A stretch of 64,000 nucleotides of DNA from DATMRF01 sp035566435 (lineage in GTDB: Bacteria; Verrucomicrobiota; Verrucomicrobiia; Limisphaerales; UBA8199): positions 26,791-90,790 of the forward strand of contig DATMRF010000077.1 of NCBI GenBank assembly GCA_035566435.1. The letters run 5' to 3'. The notes beneath the pieces were generated by a model. That model was not told where the DNA came from and searched no databases. It was given only the letters and a program-made list of their open reading frames with translations. Shown here piece by piece: positions 43,501 through 52,266 of this stretch; within the stretch, counting starts at the first letter, position 1, and every line of letters starts with the position of its first letter. The position numbers and the translations under genes were made by a program.

Positions 43501-44170
43501 TGGGCGTCGCGACGCCCTCCAGCGATTCTGTTACGAGAATATTGGAAGGTTTGATGTCCCGATGGATGATGCCCTTCTGATGCGCGTGCTGGACAGCCTG
43601 GCAGACCTGTACAAAGAGCTTAAGCCGATCTTCCGTCGTCAGGGAATGCTGATCGCAGTATTTGGTGATCTTGACGCCACGGACAAGCTCCATGACGAAA
43701 TACGGGCGGCCTGATTCAGTCGCCCCTGCATCGAAAACCTTGGCGATGTTGGGGTGGTCCATCAACGCCAGTGCCTGCCGCTCGGCTTCAAACCGGGCGA
43801 TCACGCTTTTCGTGTCCATTCCCGGTTTGATAATTTTCAGAGCGACCCGCCTGCGGACCGGTGCCTCCTGTTCCGCCATGTAAACCACTCCGTATCCGCC
43901 CTCACCGATCTGTTGGAGCAACCTGTAATGGCCGATGCGGTCGCCGGGTCTTTCGCCGACAACCCCGAAGCCACCTTGTGCCGCTCCTTTCGATAGTCTT
44001 TTTTCCGGGAAATCTCCCAGGTCGTCGCGCTCCTTTAGCAAACCCTCCACTCTTTGGCGCAGGTCCGGGTCACCGCGGCAAGCGCGGTCCAGATATGCGG
44101 CGCGCTCCGCGACTGGCAACTCGACCGCTGCCGCAAAAAGGTCAACATCGTTGACGGGAACATCGCTCAT
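40562..44170 (-). CDS. TPR-tailed Ser/Thr protein kinase
   Basis: The protein has 1202 residues. It has the same layout as its neighbours: N-terminal region, kinase about 81-355 with glycine loop GEGGYGVVYMA, ATP lysine K112, HRDIKPSNILV, DFGVAKA and GTPAYMSPEQ, transmembrane helix (LLFIGLGIIATLLIVSLIAV), then TPRs. The C-terminal part has several 42-residue units of the form TLYALxxLGxxLExQGKWSEAE. The start follows the stop of the 44195 kinase by 24 bp, so it is cotranscribed with it and has no copy of the duplicated upstream region. Its N-terminus (MSDVPVNDVDLFAAAVELPV) differs from the other two. Confidence 0.92.
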   Translation of the reverse strand: MSDVPVNDVDLFAAAVELPVAERAAYLDRACRGDPDLRQRVEGLLKERDDLGDFPEKRLSKGAAQGGFGVVGERPGDRIGHYRLLQQIGEGGYGVVYMAEQEAPVRRRVALKIIKPGMDTKSVIARFEAERQALALMDHPNIAKVFDAGATESGRPYFVMELVRGVKITKYCDQHSLTTEDRLKLFVQVCQAVQHAHQKGIIHRDIKPSNILVTESLEGVATPMVIDFGVAKATTDQRLTDKTVFTAFEMLIGTPAYMSPEQAALSSVDVDTRTDIYSLGVLLYELLTGSTPFETGELLKAGLDEVRRVIRETEPPRPSTRLSKMPGANLTTIAQHRRSEPPRLIRTISGDLDWIAMKAMEKNRTRRYETANGLALDVQRFLAHEAVSARPPSKLYKFQKTVRRNRLLFIGLGIIATLLIVSLIAVSVSLAQERQSRREARQVKRFLEEMLQGAGPQVALGRDTAILRQMLAQAASRVGKELTNDPAVEAELRCVIGTLYYNTGQFHEAEKMQRVALAIRRKRFGKESPEVAKSLYDLGTTLLTSGKLPEAEQVTREELDIRMRRFGKENEDVAASQNNLALLYSQSGKLTQAEALARESLTARQRLFGNESREVADSLRTLVVILGDKGQWAEAEAMAREVLEMRIKMLGSEHPWVASALNDVAWAAAANGKQQEAEDLEKQSLAMRRRLLSAEHPDVANSLYLVGDRMRQRGNLKEAYPVLSAALSIQRKVLGEDHPSTLYTLKSLGWMFEAQKDWSQAETAFREALELWRKRAGNEDLEALYALRDLGAALEAQGKWSEAEALHREELAAWRKRTGNVDSETLYALHELGVTLDAQRKWSEAESVHREQAGSWGRRAGNDDPRTLYSLRELGNTLECAGKWGEAETVHRDALASWRKRAGNDDPQTLYTLDRLGWTLEGEGKWSEAESVYREALALRRKGAAIDDPQVLSEYEQLCRGLREQRKYHDIEQLLAEVLTPEFLKLPACCTLVARRLDVMGRQGKWSEAAAATAILMQHQPPEYYWAYAMAALLAEAHDRPAYEQLCKRIPATFIETKNPYIAWRIAIGCLLLPNSGADPRLVDELATKAVALGKADSGIGYFKVCKALSEYREGGFAQAVGWAEQVRTNFEASASAEACAVLAMAQWRLGLKDEARDTLTQGNRLAPEIPSTQNPDSGDKWLDWLIARILLVEATDLVGTR

Positions 44171-44194
44171 GATCGTAAGCAGGCCACCTCGGTG

Positions 44195-47100
44195 CTATGG
44201 TTCCTGGGAGTTGCTTTCGGTCCTGGACGCAGGCTGGATTAATGCGGTGGCCTCGTCTAATGAAATCCGCGCCTGCAGCCACGCCACCCATGAATCCCCT
44301 AAATCAACCGCCTGATGCGACGGTAAAATGTTCGGCGTCAGCGAGTCTCCTTTGTCCAGCATCGCTCGCGCCACATCCTTATGGGCGAGTTCCCAATGTG
44401 CCATGGCCAGAATGGCATAAGCGTGGGCAGTTGGGTAAGTGATTGAGCTCTTTAGTGTCTTCTCTGACCATTCGACCGATTCGGCAAAACGTCCCAGCCG
44501 ATAGGCGGACATGGCCTTGGCCACCTGAAAATACGCTGCGTCAGCGTTGCCGCTTCCGAGAGAAACAGCTTTGTCTGCCAATTCGTCCACGAACTTCAAG
44601 TCCACCCCGGAATCGGGTAAGAAAAGGCAGTCCTTGGTCATCCGCTCATCGATATAGGGATCGCTTGTGTTGGTAAAGGTCGCGAGAATTTTCCGACAAA
44701 ATGTTTCGTATGCAGGGCGGTTCCGGGTTATCGCCAGAAGTGCTGCGAGGACGTGATAGCGGAATTGGTCCGTCGGTTGATATTCGACGACCAGAGTCGC
44801 AGTGGCTGCGGCCTCCTGCCATCGCCCCTGGCGACCCAGCAGATCAACCCTGCGAATCAGCAGATTGCAACTCGAAGGCTGCCTGACCATTGCGGGCGTA
44901 AGCGCTTCCTCCAACAATTGTTCTGCCTCGCCAAGCCTTTTTTGACGCATAAGGACCCTGGTCAGGCGCTCAAATTCGGTCAAGGTTTGAGAATCGTCAT
45001 TTCCTGCCACTTTGCGTCGCGAAGCCAATGCTTCTCGATAAGCGCTTTCTGCTTCTGGCCACTTGCCTTGGCCTTCAAGCGTCCAGCCCAGTCTGTCTAG
45101 CGTGTACAAGGTTTGCGGGTCGTCATTTCCCGCCCGTTTCCGCCATGAGGCCAACGAGTCTTGATGTACGATTTCGGCCTCTGCCCATCTGCCTTCAAAT
45201 TCGAGGGCAATTCCTAAATCGCGCAATGCATACAGCGTGTTCGGGTCGTCGTCTCGGGCCTGTTTGCTTCGGAACGCCAATTCTTCGCGAAAGACAATTT
45301 CCGCTTGCGACCACTTTCGCTGGGCAGCAAGCGCGTTTCCCAGCAGGTGTAATGTATAGGATGTTTCCGAACCGCCGTTTCCTTCGCGTTTTCGCCATGA
45401 GACCAACGCCTCTCGATGCACGGTTTCCTCCTCCGACCATTTGCCCTGACCTCCAAGTGCCTCGGCTAGATTGCGCAGCGCATATAGCGTTTCCAGGTCG
45501 TCATCGCCTACCCGCTTGCGCCATGCGGCCACCAATTGGCGAAACACGGTTTCCGCCTGTGACCACTCCTTCTCAGCTTCGTACATCAAACCTAAACTTT
45601 TCAGAGTATCAAGTGTAGCTGGATGGTCCTCGCCCAGAACCTTTCGTTGCATTGAAAGCGCAGTGCTCAGCACAGGATATGCTTCCTTCAGGTTTCCTCG
45701 CTGTCGCATGCGATCGCCTACAAGGTAAAGAGAATTGGCTACATCCGGGTGGTCCTGCGAGAGTAGCTTTTGCCGCATCGCCAGGGCTTCCCGTTCCAAG
45801 TCTTCGGCCTCTTTCTGCTTCCCATTGGCGGCTGCGGCCCGGGCTACGTCGTTAAGTGCTGAAGCCACCCGTGTATCTTCGGGGCCAAACAATTTACGCT
45901 GCATGTCCAAAACCTCACGCGCCATGGCTTCGGCTTCCGCCCACTGCAGTTTGTCGCCCAGAATAACTGCTATGGTGCGAAGCGAATCTGCCACCTCCAC
46001 GCTTGGGTTTCCGAACAATCTTTGCCTGGTCTCCAGCGATTCGCGAGCCAGCGCTTCCGCCTCGGTGAGCCTCCCCATTTGCGCGTACACGTGAGCCAAA
46101 TTATTTTGCGAAGCGGCCACGTCCGCATTCTCATTGCCAAAGCGTCGTAATCTGATCTCGAGTGCTTCACGGTTGACTTGTTCCGCCTCGGACAGTCTTC
46201 CGCTCGTTAAAAGTGTTAAGCCCAACTCGTTCAGCGATGCCGCCGCCTGCGCACTTTCTGATCCGAAACGTTTTCGACGAATCGCCAATGATGCGCGCTG
46301 CATTTCTTCAGCTTGTCGAAACTGCCGGGTCTCGCAATAAAGTCCGCCGATGACGCTTCGCATCTCAGCTTCCACCGCCGGCTGATTGGTCAGCTCCTTG
46401 CCAACCCGTGAGGCGGTTTGATCTAAAATGTCGCGCAAGATCGCCGTATCCCCGCCTTCGGCAACGTTGGGTCCGACGCTTTGCAGCATTTCTTCCAGAA
46501 ACTGCTTGACCTGCCTGGCCTCACGCCGCGCTTGCCGCTCCTGGGCAAGAAATGCCGAAACCACAATCAGGCTCACGATGAGAAGCGTTGCGATTATGCC
46601 AAGACCGATGAACAGAAGCCGGTTGCGTTGCACCGTCTTTTGGAATTTGTAAAGCTTGCTGGGGGGACGCGCAGAAATGGGCTCGTGTGCCAGAAACCGC
46701 TGAACGTCCAGGGCTAAGCCATTGGCGGTTTCGTAACGGCGAGTGCGATTCTTCTCCATCGCCTTCATCACGATCCAGTCCAGGTCCCCGGAAATTGCGC
46801 GAATTAGCTTTGGAGGTTCAGACCTGCGATGTTGCGCGACGGTCGTTAGATGTGCCCCGGGCATCTTGCTTAAGCGCGTGGAAGGTCGGAGGGGTTCTTG
46901 CTCACGAATGACTCTGCGGATTTCGTCGAGCCCGGCTTTTAGTAGCTCCCGCGTTTCAAAAGGTGTAGAATCAGTCAGCAATTCGTAGAGCAGCACTCCG
47001 AGGCTGTAAATGTCCGTGCGCGTATCAACGTCAACGCTACTCAGCTCCGCCTGCTCCGGGCTCATGTAGGCAGGTGTGCCGATGAGCATCTCGAAGGCTG

Positions 47101-47863
47101 TGAAAACTGTTTTGTCGGTCAATGGCTGGTCGGTGGTGGCTTTGGCAACCCCAAAATCGATCACCAAGGGCGTGGCCACCCCTTCCAGCGATTGCGTTAC
47201 GAGAATATTGGAAGGTTTGATGTCCCGATGGATGACGCCCCTCTGATGCGCGTGTTGTACTGCCTGGCAGACCTGGATAAAGAGCTTAAGCCGTTCCTCT
47301 GTCGTGAGCGAATGCTGATCGCAGTATTCCGTAATCTTGGCCCCACGGACAAGCTCCATAACGAAATACGGGCGGCCCGATGCGGTCGCCCCGGCATCGA
47401 ACACCTTGGCGATGTTGGGGTGGTCCATCAAGGCGAGTGCCTGCCGCTCGGCTTCAAACCGGGCGATCACGCTTTTAGTGTCCATTCCCGGCTTGATAAT
47501 CTTCAGCGCGACCCGCCTGTGGACCGGTTCCTCCTGTTCGGCCATGTAAACCACGCCGCAGCCGCCCTCACCGATCTGTTGGAGCAACTTGTAATGGCCA
47601 ATGCGGTCACCCGGCTTATCTCCAGGCTTTAGCAGTTGCGCAGCTTTTCTTGGCATTTCCGCTGCCGATTTTCCAAGGAAATCGCCTGCCTGTTCGTAAG
47701 CGTCTAAAAGGGCTTCCACTCGGCGGCGGAACTCGACGTCTGCCTTACAAGCATTGTCCAAATAACGATCGCGCTCTTCCGGCGGAAGGCGGAGAGCTTC
47801 CGTGAAGACGGCAATATCCGGGTCAGGAGCACCGTTCATTTTGCCAATAGACTCTTCAGCCAT
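44195..47863 (-). CDS. TPR-tailed Ser/Thr protein kinase, longest of three paralogs
   Basis: The protein has 1222 residues. Kinase about 91-365: glycine loop GEGGCGVVYMAE, ATP lysine K121, catalytic Asp D214 in HRDIKPSNILV, DFG Asp D236, GTPAYMSPEQ. The transmembrane helix is near 415-439, and the C-terminal TPR region (about 460-1200) has kinesin light chain-type 42-residue repeats. It probably senses through the TPR tail, outside or inside the membrane; the topology is not settled by sequence. First gene of a two-kinase transcript (with 40562-44170). Its N-terminal 65 residues and the kinase domain are almost the same as in the 37134-40301 kinase. Confidence 0.92.
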   Translation of the reverse strand: MAEESIGKMNGAPDPDIAVFTEALRLPPEERDRYLDNACKADVEFRRRVEALLDAYEQAGDFLGKSAAEMPRKAAQLLKPGDKPGDRIGHYKLLQQIGEGGCGVVYMAEQEEPVHRRVALKIIKPGMDTKSVIARFEAERQALALMDHPNIAKVFDAGATASGRPYFVMELVRGAKITEYCDQHSLTTEERLKLFIQVCQAVQHAHQRGVIHRDIKPSNILVTQSLEGVATPLVIDFGVAKATTDQPLTDKTVFTAFEMLIGTPAYMSPEQAELSSVDVDTRTDIYSLGVLLYELLTDSTPFETRELLKAGLDEIRRVIREQEPLRPSTRLSKMPGAHLTTVAQHRRSEPPKLIRAISGDLDWIVMKAMEKNRTRRYETANGLALDVQRFLAHEPISARPPSKLYKFQKTVQRNRLLFIGLGIIATLLIVSLIVVSAFLAQERQARREARQVKQFLEEMLQSVGPNVAEGGDTAILRDILDQTASRVGKELTNQPAVEAEMRSVIGGLYCETRQFRQAEEMQRASLAIRRKRFGSESAQAAASLNELGLTLLTSGRLSEAEQVNREALEIRLRRFGNENADVAASQNNLAHVYAQMGRLTEAEALARESLETRQRLFGNPSVEVADSLRTIAVILGDKLQWAEAEAMAREVLDMQRKLFGPEDTRVASALNDVARAAAANGKQKEAEDLEREALAMRQKLLSQDHPDVANSLYLVGDRMRQRGNLKEAYPVLSTALSMQRKVLGEDHPATLDTLKSLGLMYEAEKEWSQAETVFRQLVAAWRKRVGDDDLETLYALRNLAEALGGQGKWSEEETVHREALVSWRKREGNGGSETSYTLHLLGNALAAQRKWSQAEIVFREELAFRSKQARDDDPNTLYALRDLGIALEFEGRWAEAEIVHQDSLASWRKRAGNDDPQTLYTLDRLGWTLEGQGKWPEAESAYREALASRRKVAGNDDSQTLTEFERLTRVLMRQKRLGEAEQLLEEALTPAMVRQPSSCNLLIRRVDLLGRQGRWQEAAATATLVVEYQPTDQFRYHVLAALLAITRNRPAYETFCRKILATFTNTSDPYIDERMTKDCLFLPDSGVDLKFVDELADKAVSLGSGNADAAYFQVAKAMSAYRLGRFAESVEWSEKTLKSSITYPTAHAYAILAMAHWELAHKDVARAMLDKGDSLTPNILPSHQAVDLGDSWVAWLQARISLDEATALIQPASRTESNSQEP

Positions 47864-47883
47864 CTCCCGGTTGAATTCAACCA

Positions 47884-48086
47884 GAGAACAGATGATGTCC
47901 GTGCAATGCTCTGGCCTGCTTCATGTACCACGACTTGCAACATTGCTCACGCATGACCCAAAAAGCCTGTCTACAATAGATAACGAGATTTGATTAGAAA
48001 AGACCCTCTTTGTTTTTTCGCCGTAGGGACATTTCTTAAAGGCCGAATTGCGCTGAAAATGATTTCGTAAGTCGTTGATAATCAAT
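47884..48086 (-). promoter_or_regulatory. Duplicated kinase upstream region, copy 2
   Basis: This lies upstream of the 44195-47863 kinase, within the 318-bp spacer before the LysR gene. It is similar to 40316-40521 across its whole length. The same TATTGTAGACAGG-type box (copy 1: TATTATAGACAGG) and the same CTCGTTATC string are present. No other gene is seen in this spacer. Confidence 0.7.
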
Positions 48087-48181
48087 CAAGGTGAATTCTA
48101 ATTTGGGTGCTGCCGACGTTTCGGAATGGGAATTGCCTTGCGTGATTACGAACTGCGCAAGAGTTTTTCAAACAGCGGATT

Positions 48182-49099
48182 TCATGCGTTTTGGTTAACA
48201 CTTTTGGCGGCAGGTTCGAGCTGAAGAGCTTCAAGCAAAGCGCGCAGCGGGCCGGAGATCTTGCCTCGTTGCCAAACGACGAATAAATCCCAGGTGGCTT
48301 CCTTATCCGCGACGGGTACCATGGCAACGTTTGGGATGCCCAGGTGTGAAATATAAATCGGATGCATCGAAATCGCGCCTTCGTTCGCAGCGATTGCGAG
48401 CCCCTCGGCTAAACTCACCGGCTGATCAATCGCAATGAAACGTGGGCGGAACTTGCCAAACCGTCGGCAGAATTGAACGATTTTTTGGTTGTATCCCGGC
48501 ACGATTGCGTCCGGCGCCCCGACGAAAGACTCACCCTTCAATTCTGAAATGTGAATCTGCTTTAGAGAGGCCAGCTGGTGGTCGAATGGGAGCGCGACTA
48601 CACTTGGGATACTCGCCAGTTTGTGCGTGTAAAAGTCGCGCGAGAGCAGATCCACGCCGTGCCCCGTCAAAGCTAAATCAATTTCGCCTCGCCGTAACGC
48701 AATAATCATCTCGCCCGGCGTTTGATCGAGCATTTTGACTTTAAGCTTTGGATACGCGCGCCGCAGCTTGGCCAGAGCAGGTCCAAGATACTCCTGGACC
48801 GCCGACGCAACATAACCGATGCGCAAACGATCACTCTCCCCGCGCACCAAACGCCGAACTTCTGCCATGACCGAGTCGTAATCAGCCAACAAAGCTTTAG
48901 CTCTCTGGGCCAGGGTGTGCCCGCCGCTGGTGGGCCGTACGCCAGTGGAAGTGCGTTCCAGGACTCGCCCTCCCAGATCGTGCTCCAGGAGTTGTATCTG
49001 GCGGGTAATCGCAGACTGGGAAATGTGCAGGCGCTCGGCGGCACGGCGGAGGCTGCCTTCCTCAAGGATCGCGAGGAACAGTCGGAGTTTTTCGATCAC
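48182..49099 (-). CDS. LysR-family transcriptional regulator
   Basis: The protein has 305 residues. The N-terminal winged helix-turn-helix is typical (FLAILEEGSLRRAAERLHIS, then QSAITRQIQLLEHDLGGRVL), followed by the periplasmic-binding-protein-like effector domain from about residue 90. The gene is divergent from the nitroreductase at 49186, with 86 bp between the two starts. LysR regulators commonly control such divergent neighbours and themselves, so the nitroreductase-DoxX-pirin group is its likely target. Confidence 0.93.
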   Translation of the reverse strand: MIEKLRLFLAILEEGSLRRAAERLHISQSAITRQIQLLEHDLGGRVLERTSTGVRPTSGGHTLAQRAKALLADYDSVMAEVRRLVRGESDRLRIGYVASAVQEYLGPALAKLRRAYPKLKVKMLDQTPGEMIIALRRGEIDLALTGHGVDLLSRDFYTHKLASIPSVVALPFDHQLASLKQIHISELKGESFVGAPDAIVPGYNQKIVQFCRRFGKFRPRFIAIDQPVSLAEGLAIAANEGAISMHPIYISHLGIPNVAMVPVADKEATWDLFVVWQRGKISGPLRALLEALQLEPAAKSVNQNA

Positions 49100-49185
49100 G
49101 GTTGCAAAGGTGATGCGAAAACCGCATCACCGCAATCTCCAATCGGCATTATCTGCCGGCGATTAGCCGCCGTAGTGTGCGGCAT

Positions 49186-49845
49186 ATGAACAACAATCAT
49201 ACTATTAGTTCTGAACAGTTGTTGGACCGGCTGAACTGGCGTTACGCCACCAAGCAGTTCGATCCCACACGCAAAATCAACGCCCAGGATTGGGCGACAC
49301 TCGAGGACGCACTGCTCCTGACGCCGTCCAGCGGCGGGTTGCAGCCGTGGAAATTCATCGTGGTTACTGACCCCGCCGTACGGGCGAAGCTGGTGCCCGC
49401 CTCCTACGGGCAACCTCAAATCACCGACGCATCACATCTGGTCGTTTTCGCGGCGAAGAAGAATTTCAACGAAGCGGATGTGGACGCGTTTATCAATCGG
49501 ACCGCCGCCACACGGGGCGTGTCGGTCGAATCCCTGGCTCCATTTCGCGACATGTTGGTCGGCGGAATCGTCAAAAGCATGGACGAAGCGGCGCGGGACG
49601 CCTGGGCGCGCAACCAGGCCTACATCGCCCTGGGTAATCTGCTTACCAGCGCCGCCTTGCTCGGCATTGATGCGTGCCCAATGGAGGGTTTTGACCGCTC
49701 ACAATACGACGAGATTCTCGGTTTGAATGCGCAGGCTTACGCCAGCGCCGTCATCGCCACGGTCGGTTATCGCGCCGCAACCGACAAGAATGCAAACGCG
49801 CCTAAGGTCCGTTTTCCGAAAGAACAGGTTTTTGCTCACGTTTGA
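49186..49845 (+). CDS. Nitroreductase-family NAD(P)H oxidoreductase
   Basis: The start ATG at 49186 is preferred to the in-frame GTG at 49177. The protein has 219 residues. The opening LNWRYATKQFDPTRKI is the nitroreductase family signature. LTPSSGGLQPWKFIVV holds the FMN phosphate site, and the AYIALGNLLTSAALLGIDACPMEGFD stretch (shared with NfsB/NfnB and similar enzymes) follows. It reduces quinones or nitro compounds with FMN. It is divergent from the LysR regulator and precedes the DoxX and pirin genes. Confidence 0.92.
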   Translation: MNNNHTISSEQLLDRLNWRYATKQFDPTRKINAQDWATLEDALLLTPSSGGLQPWKFIVVTDPAVRAKLVPASYGQPQITDASHLVVFAAKKNFNEADVDAFINRTAATRGVSVESLAPFRDMLVGGIVKSMDEAARDAWARNQAYIALGNLLTSAALLGIDACPMEGFDRSQYDEILGLNAQAYASAVIATVGYRAATDKNANAPKVRFPKEQVFAHV

Positions 49846-49909
49846 ACCGAAGTTCAAAGCAGAAACCCAACCTCAAAACGCAAATCATTCACTTAAATCA
49901 ATTAAAACT

Positions 49910-50440
49910 ATGAAAACACTGCAAACACTATTTAAAACAAACGACAGCGTTACGTCATTAATCCCACGATTGGCCCTGGGTCTGGTCATGTTCCCTCATG
50001 GCGCCCAAAAGGCACTTGGGTGGTTCGGCGGCTACGGCTTCCACGGCACCATGGGCTTCTTCACCGGGCAACTCCACATTCCGGCGTTGTTTGCCTTTCT
50101 GGCAATTGCGGCGGAGTTCGCGGGATCCATCGGGCTCATCACCGGGTTCTTGAGTCGCGTAGCTGCATTCGGCATAGCCGTGGAGATGGTCGTGGCGATC
50201 ATTTTGGTTCATGGCGCCAATGGCTTTTTCATGAACTGGTACGGCAATCAAAAGGGTGAGGGATTCGAATATCACCTCCTCACACTTGGCCTGGCCGTGG
50301 GAGTAATCCTCGCCGGAGCGGGTAAATGGTCCATTGACTCAGTGCTAAGTCGGCGGTTCGAATCGACACAAACATCAAACTCGAAAACAGCAACAGCGAC
50401 GGTGGGAAATCCTGGCCTCGCCAACCTGGTTACGAGGTGA
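49910..50440 (+). CDS. DoxX-family membrane protein
   Basis: The start ATG at 49910 is preferred because a longer in-frame reading from 49727 overlaps the nitroreductase gene and looks non-coding. The protein has 176 residues with about four hydrophobic segments (SLIPRLALGLVMFPHGAQKA, ALFAFLAIAAEFAGSIGLIT, AFGIAVEMVVAIILV, LLTLGLAVGVILAG). DoxX proteins are small inner-membrane proteins linked to thiosulfate:quinone oxidation or redox homeostasis; family naming is not proof of function. The leader is A-rich (ATTAAAACT before the ATG) and lacks a Shine-Dalgarno site. Confidence 0.9.
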   Translation: MKTLQTLFKTNDSVTSLIPRLALGLVMFPHGAQKALGWFGGYGFHGTMGFFTGQLHIPALFAFLAIAAEFAGSIGLITGFLSRVAAFGIAVEMVVAIILVHGANGFFMNWYGNQKGEGFEYHLLTLGLAVGVILAGAGKWSIDSVLSRRFESTQTSNSKTATATVGNPGLANLVTR

Positions 50441-50445
50441 AATCC

Positions 50446-51321
50446 ATGAAAAAGTTGCTTCGTATTTATCAGGGCTCGCGCACGCACTGGGTCGGGGACG
50501 GTTTTCCGGTCCGGTCCGTCTTCGACTATAACGGTTTGGGCAAGGAGCTTAGCCCGTTCCTGTTGCTCGATTACGTCGCGCCTTACGAATTCCTGCCATC
50601 CAATCGACGGCGTGGTGTGGAAGCACACCCACACAAAGGTTTCGAGACAGTCACTATCGCGTTCCAGGGCCAAATCGAACATCGAGACTCCAGTGGTGGT
50701 GGCGGCAAGATCGGACCAGGTGACGTTCAGTGGATGACGGCTGGCAGCGGCATTGTCCACGAGGAATTTCAGTCGGAAGAGTTCACGCGCAAGGGCGGCA
50801 TATTCCAAATGGTGCAGCTTTGGGTGAACCTTCGGGCGCAGGACAAGAACACAAAGCCGCATTATCAACACCTGCTCAAGGCACAAATTCCAGTAATCGC
50901 ACTCCCGAACGAGGCAGGAACGGTGCGGGTCATCGCGGGTGAATATGGTGGAGGTAAGGGACCGGCGAAGACCTTCACCCAAATCAATTTGTGGGAAGTG
51001 AATCTTCGCAGCGGAAAATCGACGGAACTTCCGCTACCGGATGGGCATACAAGTGCCTTTCTTGTCGTGAGTGGTGAAGTTGCAGTGAATGGCCAGGCTG
51101 ATGCCGCGGAATGCGACCTCGCCATTTTCGCGAGGACCGGAGGCGGCATTAACATGACAGCTCGCACAGACGCCAGGCTTCTGGTGATGGACGGCGAACC
51201 CATTGCCGAGCCAGTATTCGGCCGCGGTCCGTTTGTTATGAACACTCACACCGAAATCCAACAGGCTTTTGAGGATTATCAGCGTGGCCGGATGGGTGAG
51301 ATCCCGGCGGCGATGGCGTAG
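50446..51321 (+). CDS. Pirin-family cupin protein
   Basis: The ATG at 50446 is chosen because GAGG lies 8 bases upstream; an in-frame GTG at 50437 overlaps the previous stop. The protein has 291 residues. Two cupin halves are seen; the metal ligands His-x-His in EAHPHKGFETVTIAFQG and the His-x-x-Glu of GSGIVHEEFQSEEF are conserved. Pirin-type proteins can oxidise quercetin or sense redox state; many are found next to nitroreductases and DoxX genes, as here, and follow a LysR regulator. It is probably cytoplasmic. Confidence 0.92.
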   Translation: MKKLLRIYQGSRTHWVGDGFPVRSVFDYNGLGKELSPFLLLDYVAPYEFLPSNRRRGVEAHPHKGFETVTIAFQGQIEHRDSSGGGGKIGPGDVQWMTAGSGIVHEEFQSEEFTRKGGIFQMVQLWVNLRAQDKNTKPHYQHLLKAQIPVIALPNEAGTVRVIAGEYGGGKGPAKTFTQINLWEVNLRSGKSTELPLPDGHTSAFLVVSGEVAVNGQADAAECDLAIFARTGGGINMTARTDARLLVMDGEPIAEPVFGRGPFVMNTHTEIQQAFEDYQRGRMGEIPAAMA

Positions 51322-51711
51322 GCTGCAGCGAAAACACATTCCCGTTTGATCCGGCGCGGAATGCGCACCCGAGAATGTGAAATGGACGTCCCGAATAATT
51401 ATGGTGCTGGATAATTCGGGACAAAATCTGCCTGAAGGGAGGAGTCAACGTTACCTCTGCCGCGGGAGGGTTAGTGGTGGGCTGCGCTAGCCTCTTCCAC
51501 GCGACGCCGCTTTCCCTTATGAACATTCGCGATGAGGCGGCCTTGGTCCGAAAGCGTTCGGCACTCGCCATCGCGAAGCAGACCAGAGTTTCACAATGCC
51601 TCGGTCGGAAGGGGTATCCTCCTATCCCCCACAGGTCCAATACCAAGGTGCACTTTCCTGCCTTACGATTCATCAGCTTAGTAAACACAAAACAACGTTC
51701 AAAGAACAGAT
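51322..51711. other. Spacer without a supported gene
   Basis: Open frames on both strands here do not resemble any family. The last ~60 bases are A-rich and lead into ATGAAAACAAAG, as in the other small genes of this region. Confidence 0.4.
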
Positions 51712-52221
51712 ATGAAAACAAAGATTACAATGGTCTCCACTCGCTCACTCCTCCTCCTTTCGCTTTCAGCCCTGCTGATCGCACAAACCGATCAGGCGCC
51801 GGCGCAGACCGATCAGGACCTGATCGAAGTCGCCCGCAGCGTCATTAACGCGGATCGCAAGGCCGTATTAGCGACCGAAATGCAACTGACCGATGCCGAA
51901 AGCGCAGACTTCTGGCCCCTTTACCGGGAGTACCGGGCAGCCATGGACAAGATCAACGACGAGCTCATCAAGCTCGTGCTGGACTACGCCAAGGTCTATC
52001 CCAATGTCCCGGCAGAGCAGGCGAAAGAAATGCTGAACAGTTACACCAGCCTCCAGGAAAAGCATGTACGACAGCGGACAATCTATCTCAAAAAATTCAG
52101 TGCTGTGTTGCCGGCGACCAAGGCGCTGCGCCTCGCCCAGCTCGAAAGCCGGCTTGATTTGGTCGTCAGCCTTAACCTGGCGGCCAAGGTTCCACTCACA
52201 CCCGTGGCCGTGAGCAAGTGA
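51712..52221 (+). CDS. Small exported Spy/CpxP-like helical protein
   Basis: The protein has 169 residues with a signal peptide (SLLLLSLSALLIAQT, cleavage near PAQ). The mature part is helical with the string LTDAESADFWPLYREYRAAM, similar to the LTPEEAxxFWPxYN pattern of Spy/CpxP-like periplasmic proteins in Bacteroidetes. It probably acts as a periplasmic chaperone or stress protein; this is a distant match. It is followed 45 bp later by a SYLF-domain gene. Confidence 0.65.
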   Translation: MKTKITMVSTRSLLLLSLSALLIAQTDQAPAQTDQDLIEVARSVINADRKAVLATEMQLTDAESADFWPLYREYRAAMDKINDELIKLVLDYAKVYPNVPAEQAKEMLNSYTSLQEKHVRQRTIYLKKFSAVLPATKALRLAQLESRLDLVVSLNLAAKVPLTPVAVSK

Positions 52222-52266
52222 GGCGCTCAACTTTCCGGTTCATCAACGCAAAACGCAAAATCAATT

